Assembly: GCA_963724065.1 (NCBI GenBank)
Contig: CAVRTB010000002.1
Location: 186,001 to 250,000 of the forward strand
Origin: DASRIA01 sp963724065
GTDB lineage: Bacteria; Actinomycetota; Thermoleophilia; Solirubrobacterales; JBBDJG01
Reading direction: 5' to 3'
DNA: 64,000 nt
Numbering within the stretch: position 1 is the first letter of the stretch; each line of letters opens with the position of its first letter. Shown piece by piece: positions 9,199 through 17,330 of the stretch. The translations under genes and the position numbers were made by a program. Below the pieces are notes generated by a model. The model ran no database searches. It was not told the DNA's origin and worked only from the letters and a program-made list of their open reading frames with translations.

Positions 9199-9651
9199 AT
9201 GAACCCCAGGCGAACACTTGTGGTGGCCAACGAGACGATCGGAGGCGACGCGCTCCACGACGCCGTGCGCCGCAGCGCCGGCGAGGCCGGGTCCGAGGTG
9301 ATGGTCGTCGCCCCTGCGCTGAACTCACGGATCAGGCACTGGGCGTCCGACTCCGACGCCGCGCGAGACCAGGCCGAGCGCCGTCTGGCCGAATGCTTGG
9401 AGCGCCTCACGACGGCGGGCGTGCCCGCGTTCGGATACGTGGGGGACGCGGACCCGATGCGGGCGATCGCCGATGCGCTGCTGATGTTCGACGCGACCGA
9501 GATCCTGATCGCGACACACGAGCAGGGCCGCTCCAACTGGCTCGAGCGTGACCTCGTGCGCCGCGCGTGCCACGCCTTCGGGTTGCCCGTGCTCCACGTC
9601 GTCGTGCAGGAGACCCGCGAGCCGGCGACCCTGGTGCTCGAAGCGGCCTGA
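9199..9651 (+). CDS. Universal-stress-protein-like protein
   Basis: A 150-residue alpha/beta protein. RRTLVVANETIGGDALHDAV, SEVMVVAPALN and TEILIATHEQGRSNWLERDL have the strand-helix order of UspA proteins, and the EILIATHEQGRSNWLERD segment sits where UspA has its nucleotide-binding G-2x-G-9x-G(S/T) loop. Here the glycines are largely missing, so ATP binding is doubtful. A Shine-Dalgarno (GAGAGGAG) precedes the ATG. The 150-bp gap upstream of it holds small GC-rich hairpins but no recognised promoter. Confidence 0.7.
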   Translation: MNPRRTLVVANETIGGDALHDAVRRSAGEAGSEVMVVAPALNSRIRHWASDSDAARDQAERRLAECLERLTTAGVPAFGYVGDADPMRAIADALLMFDATEILIATHEQGRSNWLERDLVRRACHAFGLPVLHVVVQETREPATLVLEAA

Positions 9652-9677
9652 CGCCCCCGGGGCAATACAGTTGGCCC

Positions 9678-10376
9678 ATGCCGACCGCCCTCGTGACCGG
9701 CGCCAACCGCGGGATCGGGCGCGAGACCGCGCGCCAGCTCGCCGAGCGCGGCTACCACGTGATCCTGAGCGCGCGCGACGAGGCGAAGGCGCGCGCGGCC
9801 GCCGAGGAGCTTTCGGCCGGGGGCGCCGACGTGCGGGCGCTCGTGCTCGACGTCGCGGACCCGGGCAGCATCGCAGCGGCCGCCGCCCACCTCGCGGAGG
9901 ACCCCGGCCGGCTGGACGTGCTCGTCAACAACGCGGGCATCGGGTCCGACTTCGGCGTTTCGGGCGTCGCGCCCGACTTCGAGGCGATCGAGCGTGCGCT
10001 GGACACGAACTTCTTCGGCGCATACCGGCTCACGATCGCGCTCCTGCCGCTGCTTCGGGAGAGCACCGGCCCGCGGATCGTGAACGTGTCGAGCGGGATG
10101 GGAGGCGTGAACGAGATGGGCGGGTGGTCGCCCGGCTACCGGGTCTCGAAGGCGTCGCTGAACGCCATCACCCGGATCCTCGCGACGGAGCTGAAGGAGG
10201 CGAGGTTCCTGGTCAACTCGGCCTGCCCCGGCTTCGTCGACACCGACATGGGCGGCCCGATGGGTGCGACCAAGCCGGTGCAGGACGGCGCGGCCGGCAT
10301 CGTGTGGCTCGCGACGCTCCCCGATGACGGGCCCACGGGCGGCTTCTTCCGCGACCGCGCCCAGATCAGCTTCTGA
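9678..10376 (+). CDS. SDR family oxidoreductase (carbonyl reductase-like)
   Basis: A 232-residue classical short-chain dehydrogenase. TGANRGIG (residues 7-14) binds NADP(H), NNAG follows, and the catalytic Tyr154-x3-Lys158 occurs in GYRVSKASLN. The sequence resembles the human carbonyl reductase 1 / menthol-type group (NRGIGRETARQLAERGYHVILSAR, LVNSACPGFVDTDMGG). The chosen ATG begins the domain directly; an open frame upstream lacks similarity. Its TGA shares one base with the ATG of the VOC gene, so the pair is co-translated. Substrate not known. Confidence 0.88.
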   Translation: MPTALVTGANRGIGRETARQLAERGYHVILSARDEAKARAAAEELSAGGADVRALVLDVADPGSIAAAAAHLAEDPGRLDVLVNNAGIGSDFGVSGVAPDFEAIERALDTNFFGAYRLTIALLPLLRESTGPRIVNVSSGMGGVNEMGGWSPGYRVSKASLNAITRILATELKEARFLVNSACPGFVDTDMGGPMGATKPVQDGAAGIVWLATLPDDGPTGGFFRDRAQISF

Positions 10377-10831
10377 TGGCCGCCGCGACGCCGGTGCGCG
10401 GGCTGTTCGAGACCCACCTGACGGTCGCCGACGTCGCGCGCTCGACCGCGTTCTACCGCGACGTCGTCGGCCTCCCCCTCGCACTCGATCTGTCCGAGCG
10501 AAACGCGGCCTTCATGTGGATCGGCGAGCCGGGCCGCGCGATGCTGGGGCTCTGGGGCATCGGCTCCTCCGTCAACAGCATGCAACTGCACATCGCCTTC
10601 GACGTGACGCTCGCGGACCTGCTGCGCGCTCCTCAGCGCCTGCGCGACGCGGGCGTCACGCCGCTCTCGTTCTCCGGCGAGGAGACCTCCGAGCCGGACG
10701 TGCTCGCCTGGATGCCTGCGGCCGCCGTGTACTTCCACGACCCCGACGGGCACCTGCTCGAGTACCTCGCGATGCTCGACGAGCCGCCCCGGCCGGACGC
10801 GGGGATCGTCCCGTATTCGTCCTGGACCTAG
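10376..10831 (+). CDS. VOC family protein (glyoxalase/bleomycin-resistance fold)
   Basis: A 151-residue protein with the two beta-alpha-beta-beta-beta modules of the vicinal oxygen chelate superfamily. TVADVARSTAFYRDVVGLPL starts the first module and AVYFHDPDGHLLEYLAML is the typical last strand, whose Glu is usually a metal ligand; LHIAF supplies the central His. Members act as lyases, dioxygenases or drug-binding proteins, so the name does not define a reaction. Its start shares one base with the SDR stop. After the stop comes a non-coding stretch full of inverted repeats. Confidence 0.85.
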   Translation: MAAATPVRGLFETHLTVADVARSTAFYRDVVGLPLALDLSERNAAFMWIGEPGRAMLGLWGIGSSVNSMQLHIAFDVTLADLLRAPQRLRDAGVTPLSFSGEETSEPDVLAWMPAAAVYFHDPDGHLLEYLAMLDEPPRPDAGIVPYSSWT

Positions 10832-10851
10832 CCACTAGGCCGTCCTAACCC

Positions 10852-10871
10852 CGAGTTGTCACGACAACTCG
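10852..10871. repeat. Short palindrome downstream of the VOC gene
   Basis: CGAGTTGTC (10852-10860) and GACAACTCG (10863-10871) are perfect 9-bp inverted arms separated by AC, ending 40 bp after the VOC stop. There is no T-run, so it could be a weak terminator or a protein-binding palindrome. Confidence 0.45.
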
Positions 10872-10914
10872 CGCTGATCTGACCGTCGCCATCATTCGGG
10901 CCCTCACATCCCGA

Positions 10915-10962
10915 CCGAACGTCCCGGACTGCGTGCTCTGGGCGGTATCGCGGGACGTTCGG
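10915..10962. repeat. Perfect 12-bp inverted repeat, non-coding region
   Basis: CCGAACGTCCCG (10915-10926) is repeated as its exact reverse complement at 10951-10962, with a 24-bp spacer. A further imperfect pair (AACCCCG 11032-11038, CGGGGTT 11055-11061) lies just before the end of the convergent gene. The whole 10832-11069 stretch has no gene. It separates two convergent transcripts, so structured transcript ends are one explanation. Confidence 0.5.
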
Positions 10963-11069
10963 CCACGAGCTCTGGGTCGTGCTGACCCCGAGGGATCACC
11001 GCACGCGCGGGACTTCAAAGCGTTGCCATCGAACCCCGGGGTGTCCGGGGTACTCGGGGTTGGTCCGGT

Positions 11070-11360
11070 CTAGGCCTGGGCCCGCACCTCACCGTTGGTG
11101 ACCGTCGGCGTGCCCTCGACGAGGTCGGCGGCGTTGTCGGCCACCCACGCCCTGGCCTTGTCGACCGAGGCGTTCGCGGCGGCCTCGTCGTCGCAGATCG
11201 TGACCGTCGCGAGGGTGCCGTCGCCGGCGTCGACGAGGTACCAGGCGGAGACGCCGTCCATGTCGCGGGCGATCGGAACGAACCCGCTGGCTTCGTCGGC
11301 CGCTCGCCGACCGACCTCGGCGGCGTCGCTCGAGCGGTACTGGCGGATCGATACGAACAT
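11070..11360 (-). CDS. Small conserved hypothetical protein (ABM-like fold suspected)
   Basis: A 96-residue soluble protein: MFVSIRQYRSSDAAEVGRR, then a helix, GVSAWYLVDAGDGTLATVTI in the middle, and a C-terminal helix and strand (ARAWVADNAADLV, VTNGEVRAQA). The strand-helix-strand pattern and the SVxVFED-like central strand match small dimeric alpha/beta barrel proteins annotated as hypothetical in many actinobacteria. The Shine-Dalgarno AAAGGA lies 7 bp upstream of the ATG. It is monocistronic and divergent from the secreted protein at 11.5 kb. No catalytic residues can be named. Confidence 0.75.
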   Translation of the reverse strand: MFVSIRQYRSSDAAEVGRRAADEASGFVPIARDMDGVSAWYLVDAGDGTLATVTICDDEAAANASVDKARAWVADNAADLVEGTPTVTNGEVRAQA

Positions 11361-11554
11361 GTTTATTCCTTTCGCTGGAGGTTGCCCTCGACCCTACTCA
11401 GGGCGGCCGGGGAAGTACACCCATCGGCGGTCCGCCTCCAATCTTTGACGAGACCCGGCGGGCGACCGGAAAACAGGCGCTAGGATCGGCGTGCATCGCC
11501 CGGGTTGCCCTTCCGGGAGCGAACCTTGGGCAGGGGACTAGAGAGGGAGGCAAC

Positions 11555-12937
11555 ATGCACAGGCAACTGGTCATCCTTGGCGCGACGCTGGCGCTCTGTG
11601 CGATGGCATCGCCCGCGGCGGCGGCCACCACCGAGTGCAACAGCGTCGTCACGGCCGGGAGCTTCGACAACGTGGTCGTCCCGCGGGACGGGTCCTGCAC
11701 CCTGACCGGCTCGACCGTTGCAGGCAACGTGCGCGTCAAGCGCGGAGCGTATTTCCAGGCGACCAACACCGACATCGCCGGCAAGGTCAGCGCGGACGAC
11801 GCGCTCACATTGTTCATCGACACGGACTCGACCGTCGGGCGCAGCGTGCGCGTCGACGACACCGCGCAGGTGTTCATCTTCAACGCGACGGTGGGCAGGG
11901 GCATCGACGTCGACGACGCCACGGACGCCGTGCAGATCTGCGGCACCACGGTCACGAAGGGCGACGTCGAGGTGAGGGACAGTGGGATCGACATCCTCGT
12001 CGGCGACCCGCAGGCCGTGGACTGCGCAGGCAACACGGTCAGCGACGGCGACGTCGAGTTGCGGCGCAACCACGCCGAGGTCGAGTTCGTCGTGCGCGGC
12101 AACACGATCTCCGATGACCTCGAGGTCAAGCACAACCGGGGCCCGGTCGAGAAGTTCGTGCAGGACAACACGGGCGGGGACGAGCTCGAGTGCTGGGGCA
12201 ACGAGCAGCCGTTCACGGCATCGGGCAACACCGGCTGGCGCGAGATCGAGGGGCAGTGCCGCAACGTGCTGACCTGCGAGTCCGAGCAGACCGGGGTCTC
12301 CGTGGACGACGTGATCGTTCCACCGGGCGCCGCGTGCACTCTGGCCGGCTCGACCGTCAGCGGCAACGTGCTCGTCTCGACCGGCGCGTTCTTCCAGGCG
12401 ACCGACACCGACATCGGAGGGAAGGTGAGGGCGTGGCATGCGCAGACGCTCTTCATCGACACCGGCTCCACCGTCGGGGCGAGCGTGAAGTCGCACGGGA
12501 CCTCGCAGGTCTTCGTCTTCAACGCCGGCATCGGCCGCGACGTCGAGGTCGAGGGCACGACCGAGGCCGTACAGATCTGCGGCACGACGGTCGCCGGTGA
12601 CGTGGAGGTCGAGCGCAGTGGTTTCGACATCCTCGTCGGCGACCCACAGGCTGTGGACTGCGCCGGCAACACGGTCGGCGACGACCTCGAGCTCGAGCGC
12701 AACACCGCCGAGATCGAGTTCGTCGTGCGGGGCAACACGGTCGGGGGCGACCTCGAGGTGAAGCGCAACAGCGGCTCCGTCCCGAAGTTCGTGCAGGACA
12801 ACATCGGCGGGGATGAGCTCGAGTGCTGGGGCAACGAGGATCCGTTCACGGCGTCGGGCAACACCGGCTTCGCGAAGGTCGAGGGCCAGTGCGTCGAGGC
12901 CCTTCCGGTGACCACGGGCAGCGACCCCCAGGTCTGA
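11555..12937 (+). CDS. Secreted protein of two duplicated beta-rich domains, function unknown
   Basis: A 460-residue exported protein: signal peptide with a cleavage site after about residue 23 (ASPAAA-ATT), then two copies of a roughly 210-residue unit (about 27-238 and 242-450). Matching landmarks in both copies are CTL(T/A)GSTV(A/S)GNV, FFQAT(N/D)TDI, AVQICGTTV, DILVGDPQAVDCAGNTV, ELECWGNE and PFTASGNTG. The repeated V-x-G-(N/D)-(V/L)-x-V pattern suggests stacked beta turns, as in right-handed beta-helix or bactofilin-like proteins. Conserved cysteines in each copy could form disulfides. The Shine-Dalgarno GAGGGAGG is strong. It stands alone between a divergent gene and a strong terminator. 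I do not recognise a named family. Confidence 0.85.
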   Translation: MHRQLVILGATLALCAMASPAAAATTECNSVVTAGSFDNVVVPRDGSCTLTGSTVAGNVRVKRGAYFQATNTDIAGKVSADDALTLFIDTDSTVGRSVRVDDTAQVFIFNATVGRGIDVDDATDAVQICGTTVTKGDVEVRDSGIDILVGDPQAVDCAGNTVSDGDVELRRNHAEVEFVVRGNTISDDLEVKHNRGPVEKFVQDNTGGDELECWGNEQPFTASGNTGWREIEGQCRNVLTCESEQTGVSVDDVIVPPGAACTLAGSTVSGNVLVSTGAFFQATDTDIGGKVRAWHAQTLFIDTGSTVGASVKSHGTSQVFVFNAGIGRDVEVEGTTEAVQICGTTVAGDVEVERSGFDILVGDPQAVDCAGNTVGDDLELERNTAEIEFVVRGNTVGGDLEVKRNSGSVPKFVQDNIGGDELECWGNEDPFTASGNTGFAKVEGQCVEALPVTTGSDPQV

Positions 12938-12959
12938 CCGCGGCGGCTGGGCACAGCTA

Positions 12960-12989
12960 GGAAAAGGCCCGCTCAGGCGGGCCTTTTCC
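12960..12989. terminator. Strong bidirectional intrinsic terminator
   Basis: GGAAAAGGCCCGC (12960-12972) pairs perfectly with GCGGGCCTTTTCC (12977-12989) around a 4-nt loop. The T-tract on one side and A-tract on the other let it serve both the secreted-protein gene (plus) and the redoxin operon (minus), whose ends flank it. Confidence 0.88.
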
Positions 12990-13000
12990 GGATCGCGAGC

Positions 13001-13561
13001 CTAAGCTGTCACCGCGACCTCGCGCGACGCCGCGAACGCGGCGCGCGCACTGGCCGTGGTGGGATCGAAGTCGGTCTTCGTACGGCCGAAGATCTCAGCG
13101 AGGTCGTCCCACAGCTGGAAGATCGAAGGCCGGCCCCAGAACCAATAGCCCACGTAAACGCGCTCGATCCTCAGGCCGGGCGAGAGGATCAGCGTGTGCG
13201 GCACGACGGCATTGTTGTGATGCTCGTCCGTGTATTCGTCGATCTCGAAGCGGCTGCGAACCTCGAGCTTCTCGTCACACAGGAACGGCCAGTGTGCGCC
13301 GCTCGAGATCCGCAGCTTGTAGGCGTCGTGCGCCTCGTTGGGCAGGATCGTCACGAGCCGCGTGAAGGCCAGGTCGCACCACTCGTGGAACTTGACCATC
13401 TCGCGCTGGTGCATGCGCTCGCGCGGGCAATGCTCGCCGCGGCCGAGCATCAGGACCAATGCGTCGTCGCCCTGTAGGTCGGAGAGGCGGTGCATCACCC
13501 CGTTCTCGTCCGGTAGCTCGAAGTCGGGGATCGCTCGCCCCGGTTCCAGTCCCTTGCTCAT
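13001..13561 (-). CDS. Redoxin / AhpC-TSA-like thioredoxin-fold protein
   Basis: A 186-residue thioredoxin-fold protein of the peroxiredoxin/redoxin superfamily. GRAIPDFELPDENGVMHRLSD is the typical N-terminal strand, and LMLGRGEHCPRERMHQ places a single Cys (Cys45) where peroxiredoxins carry the peroxidatic cysteine. There is no CxxC, so it is not a thioredoxin; the surrounding motif differs from the classical PxxxTxxC. GAGGAG before the ATG is a good ribosome binding site. It is the last gene of a four-gene operon and its ATG overlaps the preceding stop (ATGA). Possible role: peroxide handling or a redox step tied to the upstream lactonases. Confidence 0.82.
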   Translation of the reverse strand: MSKGLEPGRAIPDFELPDENGVMHRLSDLQGDDALVLMLGRGEHCPRERMHQREMVKFHEWCDLAFTRLVTILPNEAHDAYKLRISSGAHWPFLCDEKLEVRSRFEIDEYTDEHHNNAVVPHTLILSPGLRIERVYVGYWFWGRPSIFQLWDDLAEIFGRTKTDFDPTTASARAAFAASREVAVTA

Positions 13562-15180
13562 CGCTTGCTCCTCTCTCCCGATTCGGGACGGATGCCGGGG
13601 ATTGCGAGCCGGATCCGGTAGATGCTCGTCAGGGCGGTCACATACAGGGTCCGTCCGTCCGCGTCGCCCCATGCGAGGTTGTGCGGGTCCTCCGGCAGCT
13701 CGAGCAGCCCGAGCCGCCGGCCTGCCGGCGACAGGATCCAGATCCCGCCCGGCCCGCAGACGTACAGGTTGCCGTCGACATCGACCTTGATCCCGTCGAT
13801 CGCATCGTCTCCGTGCTCGGAGGTGAGGTCGCACAGCACGAGGCCGTTGGAGGCGCTCCCGTCCGGTGCGATCTCGTAACGCATCACGACCTTGCGATCG
13901 AGGTCCCAGTTCCCGACGTACAGGTGGCGCTCGTCAGGCGAGAACGCGAGGCCATTCGGCCCCTCGAGCGCGTCGGTGACGAGAAACACCTCGCCTTGGC
14001 GAACGCCGAAGACCCCGCTGAACGGCAGCTCCCTGGCGGCGTCCTCGAAGACGCCCGGGAGCCCAAACGGAGGGTCGGTGAAGTACAGCGTCCCGTCCGA
14101 GCGGTAGACGAGGTCGTTGGGGCTGTTCAGGCGGCTGCCCTCGAACCTGTCGGCCAGCACCGTGACGTCCCCGTGGGGGTTCACGCGGATCACGCGGCGG
14201 TTGCCGTGCTGGCAGATCGCCAGCAGCCCGTCCGGGCTGAACGTGAGGCCGTTGGACCCCGGCTGGTGGAAGCGGCCGATGTCGATGCCCGTGTAGCCGC
14301 TCTTCGGCCGGAACACCGTGACGCTCTCGTCCGGCACGAGGCGGTAGATCGCGTTCGTGTTGGGCGAGCTGAACAGCAGCGCGCCGTCGTGCCACACCGG
14401 GCCCTCCGTGAACTCGAACCCGCCGGCAACACGCTCGAGCACGGCATCGCGCGGCACGATTCCGGCGATCAGGGGATCGGCCTCGACGAGCTCGTAGGGC
14501 ACCTGCTCCACGGCCGACGCACGGTCACGCGCGTAGAGGTCGAGCGTCGCGCTGCGCATCCAGATGTAGTTGCGCGGAGACGTCGAGATCGGCCCGTTGA
14601 TCCCGAACACCGCGATCTGGAACCGGTCGCCGGGGCGTGCGTCGCGTGTCAGCACGACCCGATTCGGGGCGTTGAACCCGCCGGCCATCTGGCCGCCCGT
14701 GTCGCCGAGCACGAGCGGCAGCTCGCCGTTCACCCACACCTCGGCGTAGTCGTCGATGACCACCTCGAAGACGACGGTCGCGCCCGCCGTGTCGAGCTCG
14801 CCGACCTCTTCGGGGAGCGTGACCTCGATCCGATACCAGTTGAAGCTCACGCGCCCGTTCCCGAGGCGGCGCATCGTGGCCGCCGGTGCGAGCGCCTCCC
14901 AGCCGGAGTCGTCGAAGTCGGCCGCCTCGGCATGCGGGAGCACGTCATGGGTCCGGTTCGGCCGGGTGCCCGGGCCGAGCGGGTCCGGGTCGGCCTCGGT
15001 GCCCACGGCGACGAAGTCGATCTCCTCGATGCGTGCGTCGGAGTACCTCCACTGGGCGCGAACGAGCGCCGTGCCGGCGTCGGTCTGGAGGTCCACGATC
15101 GCGTCGGGCCTTCCCGGCAGCAGCTCGGTCGGCCCGGGGAGCGCGGCGGCGGGAGTGATCGTCTGCACCGCCATCGTCAT
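13558..15180 (-). CDS. SMP-30/gluconolactonase-type protein with extra N-terminal domain
   Basis: A 540-residue, two-part protein. Residues from about 210 to the end form a six-bladed SMP-30/gluconolactonase propeller: GFEFTEGPVWHDGALLFSS carries the metal-binding Glu, then RLNSPNDLVYRSDGTLYFTD and LEGPNGLAFSPDERHLYVGN, the latter two with the Asn/Asp ligands. The first roughly 200 residues are a beta-rich domain (VELDTAG-like strands, VVIDDYAEVWVNGELPLVLG) resembling galactose-binding-like carbohydrate modules. This makes it nearly twice the usual 290-310 aa lactonase. ATG overlaps the GlcG stop and its own stop overlaps the redoxin start. It likely hydrolyses a sugar lactone; substrate unproven. 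Confidence 0.85.
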   Translation of the reverse strand: MTMAVQTITPAAALPGPTELLPGRPDAIVDLQTDAGTALVRAQWRYSDARIEEIDFVAVGTEADPDPLGPGTRPNRTHDVLPHAEAADFDDSGWEALAPAATMRRLGNGRVSFNWYRIEVTLPEEVGELDTAGATVVFEVVIDDYAEVWVNGELPLVLGDTGGQMAGGFNAPNRVVLTRDARPGDRFQIAVFGINGPISTSPRNYIWMRSATLDLYARDRASAVEQVPYELVEADPLIAGIVPRDAVLERVAGGFEFTEGPVWHDGALLFSSPNTNAIYRLVPDESVTVFRPKSGYTGIDIGRFHQPGSNGLTFSPDGLLAICQHGNRRVIRVNPHGDVTVLADRFEGSRLNSPNDLVYRSDGTLYFTDPPFGLPGVFEDAARELPFSGVFGVRQGEVFLVTDALEGPNGLAFSPDERHLYVGNWDLDRKVVMRYEIAPDGSASNGLVLCDLTSEHGDDAIDGIKVDVDGNLYVCGPGGIWILSPAGRRLGLLELPEDPHNLAWGDADGRTLYVTALTSIYRIRLAIPGIRPESGERSKR

Positions 15181-16007
15181 ACCCCTACGGGCGCGGCCGC
15201 CGCGTTCGCCCCGACGAGCGCCAGCTCGTTGTCCTCGTCGGCAGACGTCGCGCCGCTCACCCCGATCGCGCCGATCACCGCGCCGTCCACGGCGATCGGG
15301 ATCCCGCCCTGGAGCGGCACGGAGCGGGCGAGATGGAGCGCCGAGGGCCGCCCGCGCGAGGCCTGGTCCTCGAAGTCCTTGCTCGGCCGGCGGTAGATCG
15401 CCGCGGTGCGTGCCTTGTCCGTGGTCACGTTGACGCTGGCGACCTGGGCCGCGTCCGGGCGCAGGAGGTAGATCAGCTCGCCACCGGCGTCGACCACTGA
15501 GACCACCGGCGCGACGCCGCGCTCGGCCGCCACCGCTCCCGCCGCCTCGGCAGCGAACCGCGCTCCCTCGTAGGTGAGCGCCGGGACCTCGGCCGTCGTG
15601 AACTGCGCCGCGGCGCCCGCGAGCGACACCGCCTCGTCCTCGTCCGGAGTCTCGCCGGACGTCCCGATCGCGCCCACGACCTCGTCGCCGACCTTTAGCG
15701 GGATGCCACCCGTCAGCGCCGCCGCGCCGTGGAGCGCGAGCGCGCCGAGGCGGCCGTCGGTCACCTGCTGCTCGATCTCGCGGCTGGGCCGCACGAAGAT
15801 CGCCGCGGTCCGCGCCTTGTCGACCGCCACGCGCGAGCTGGCAATCTGCGCGCCCTCGGTGCGCCGCATCTGGATCACCTCGCCCCACGGGTCGACGACC
15901 GCGATCACGACCCGGTGGCCCTTGGCATTTGCATCGCGCTCGGCAGCGGCCATCACCGCATCGGCGCCTCTGTCGTCGATGATCCTGCGGGTGCGCACGA
16001 ACGTCAT
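15177..16007 (-). CDS. Tandem GlcG/HbpS (DUF336) domain protein
   Basis: A 276-residue protein made of two copies of the GlcG/HbpS domain, which is normally encoded alone at about 140 aa. Copy 1 (about residues 1-140) has GHRVVIAVVDPWGEVIQMRR, DKARTAAIF and GGIPLKVGDEVVGAIGTSG; copy 2 (about 145-270) has VSVVDAGGELIYLLRPDAA, DKARTAAIYRRPS and GGIPIAVDGAVIGAIGVSG. Single-domain relatives bind heme (HbpS) or accompany glycolate and diol utilisation genes (GlcG). AAGGAG precedes the ATG. It is the second gene of the operon, overlapping both neighbours by 4 bp. Its exact role next to two lactonase-like proteins is unknown. Confidence 0.88.
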   Translation of the reverse strand: MTFVRTRRIIDDRGADAVMAAAERDANAKGHRVVIAVVDPWGEVIQMRRTEGAQIASSRVAVDKARTAAIFVRPSREIEQQVTDGRLGALALHGAAALTGGIPLKVGDEVVGAIGTSGETPDEDEAVSLAGAAAQFTTAEVPALTYEGARFAAEAAGAVAAERGVAPVVSVVDAGGELIYLLRPDAAQVASVNVTTDKARTAAIYRRPSKDFEDQASRGRPSALHLARSVPLQGGIPIAVDGAVIGAIGVSGATSADEDNELALVGANAAAAPVGV

Positions 16008-16948
16008 GGTCTTGCTCCTTTCGCGTTGAGCGCCGCGGCCCAGACCGCGGTGTCGGTGGTGATGAAGAGGACGTCGGAGCGCTCTCCGCCCCATGTGAAG
16101 TTGACTGCGCCCGGCAGCGCGATCCGGCCGATCGGCTCACCGCTCACGTCGAAGACCTGGACGCCGCTGGAGGAGGATGCGTAGACGCGCCCTACGGAGT
16201 CGCACTTGATCCCGTCAGGGAACCCTGGGTAGGTGCCGGCGAAGACGCGCTCGTTCTCGAGACGGCTACCGTCGACCACGTCGAACGCCACGATCTGGTG
16301 AGGCCTGTCGTCGTGGAAGGAGCCCTCCTCCTGATTGGCGCCGGAGTCGGTCACGTAGAGCGTGCATTCGTCCGGCGAGAAGGCGATCCCGTTCGGCTTG
16401 TCGAACGACGACGACGCGACCTCGACCACGCCCGTCGCCGGATCACACCGGTAAACGTGGTCGCCCGCACGAGGCGCCGGCCTGAAGCCTTGGAGGTGCC
16501 CGTAGCTCGGATCGGTGAACCAGACGGAGCCGTCGCTATGTACGACGACGTCGTTCGGTGAGTTGAACGGCACCCCGTTCCACGCCTCGCAAAGAGTCTC
16601 CACGGCGCCGTTGGCGCGGTCGACCAGCGTGATCCTCGCCGGCTCGGTGCGGCTGCCCTGCTCGCACACCACGAGCCGGCCGTCGGGCGCGAGCGTCATG
16701 CCGTTTGCGCCGTTCGCCACCGCGCGCACAGTGCTGACCTCGCGTGCTCCGAGGTCGAGCCGCCGGATCGCGACGCTGCCGTCGTACGGTAGGGACGTGA
16801 AGTACAGCGCGTGCTCCTCCCGCACGTAGACCGGGCCCTCGTGGGCATCGGTCTCCGCGATCAGCTCGAGGCCGGGCGTGTCACCGAGCACCGCCGCGAA
16901 GGCCGCGTCATAGGACTCGAAGGCGTGCTCCCGGATCGCGAGTTTCAT
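16004..16948 (-). CDS. SMP-30/gluconolactonase/LRE family protein
   Basis: A 314-residue six-bladed propeller lactonase-type protein, the standard size for the family. The metal ligands are recognisable: Glu in AHEGPVYVREEHALYF, Asn in NSPNDVVVHSDGSVWFTDPS, and Asp/Asn in KPNGIAFSPDECTLYVTDSG. The family includes gluconolactonase and luciferin-regenerating enzyme and needs a divalent cation. ATG (MKLAIRE) at 16948 is preferred; it begins the conserved region. It is the first gene of the operon, followed with 4-bp overlap by the double GlcG protein. Confidence 0.9.
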   Translation of the reverse strand: MKLAIREHAFESYDAAFAAVLGDTPGLELIAETDAHEGPVYVREEHALYFTSLPYDGSVAIRRLDLGAREVSTVRAVANGANGMTLAPDGRLVVCEQGSRTEPARITLVDRANGAVETLCEAWNGVPFNSPNDVVVHSDGSVWFTDPSYGHLQGFRPAPRAGDHVYRCDPATGVVEVASSSFDKPNGIAFSPDECTLYVTDSGANQEEGSFHDDRPHQIVAFDVVDGSRLENERVFAGTYPGFPDGIKCDSVGRVYASSSSGVQVFDVSGEPIGRIALPGAVNFTWGGERSDVLFITTDTAVWAAALNAKGARP

Positions 16949-17048
16949 GCACGCCGAGTCTCCCCCCGGTCCCAATCGTTACGGGAACCGGGCCCTGTAA
17001 TGCACTCGCCTTGCGCGGGACCAAGTAAGCGAAGGACGCTGCACCACC

Positions 17049-17327
17049 ATGGAATCGGATCGTTCGCGCACCACGGAGGAGATGACCTGCCAGGAGCTGG
17101 TCGAGTTGGTGACCGACTACCTCGAGGGCGCGCTCGACCGGCCTGACCACATGCGCTTCGAGGAGCACCTCCAGGGGTGCCCCCACTGCGTCGACTACGT
17201 GGAGCAGATCAAGATCGTGGCGGGCACGCTGCGCGGGTTCGATGAGATGCAGCTTCCCGACGAGATGCGCGACCGGCTGGTGGCGGCCTTCCGTGGGTTC
17301 AAGCGCGCGGGCCCGCGCAGCGGCTGA
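17049..17327 (+). CDS. Zinc-binding anti-sigma-factor-like protein (zf-HC2)
   Basis: A 92-residue protein with the anti-sigma zinc finger HxxxCxxC: His40, Cys44, Cys47 (FEEHLQGCPHC), preceded by the typical MTCQELVELVTDYLEGALD helix containing Cys14. Related proteins bind ECF sigma factors and release them on oxidation or a surface signal. Unlike most relatives there is no ECF sigma gene beside it, and no transmembrane segment follows the finger, so it would be a free cytosolic protein. It may act on a distant sigma factor. Confidence 0.8.
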   Translation: MESDRSRTTEEMTCQELVELVTDYLEGALDRPDHMRFEEHLQGCPHCVDYVEQIKIVAGTLRGFDEMQLPDEMRDRLVAAFRGFKRAGPRSG

Positions 17328-17330
17328 GGA

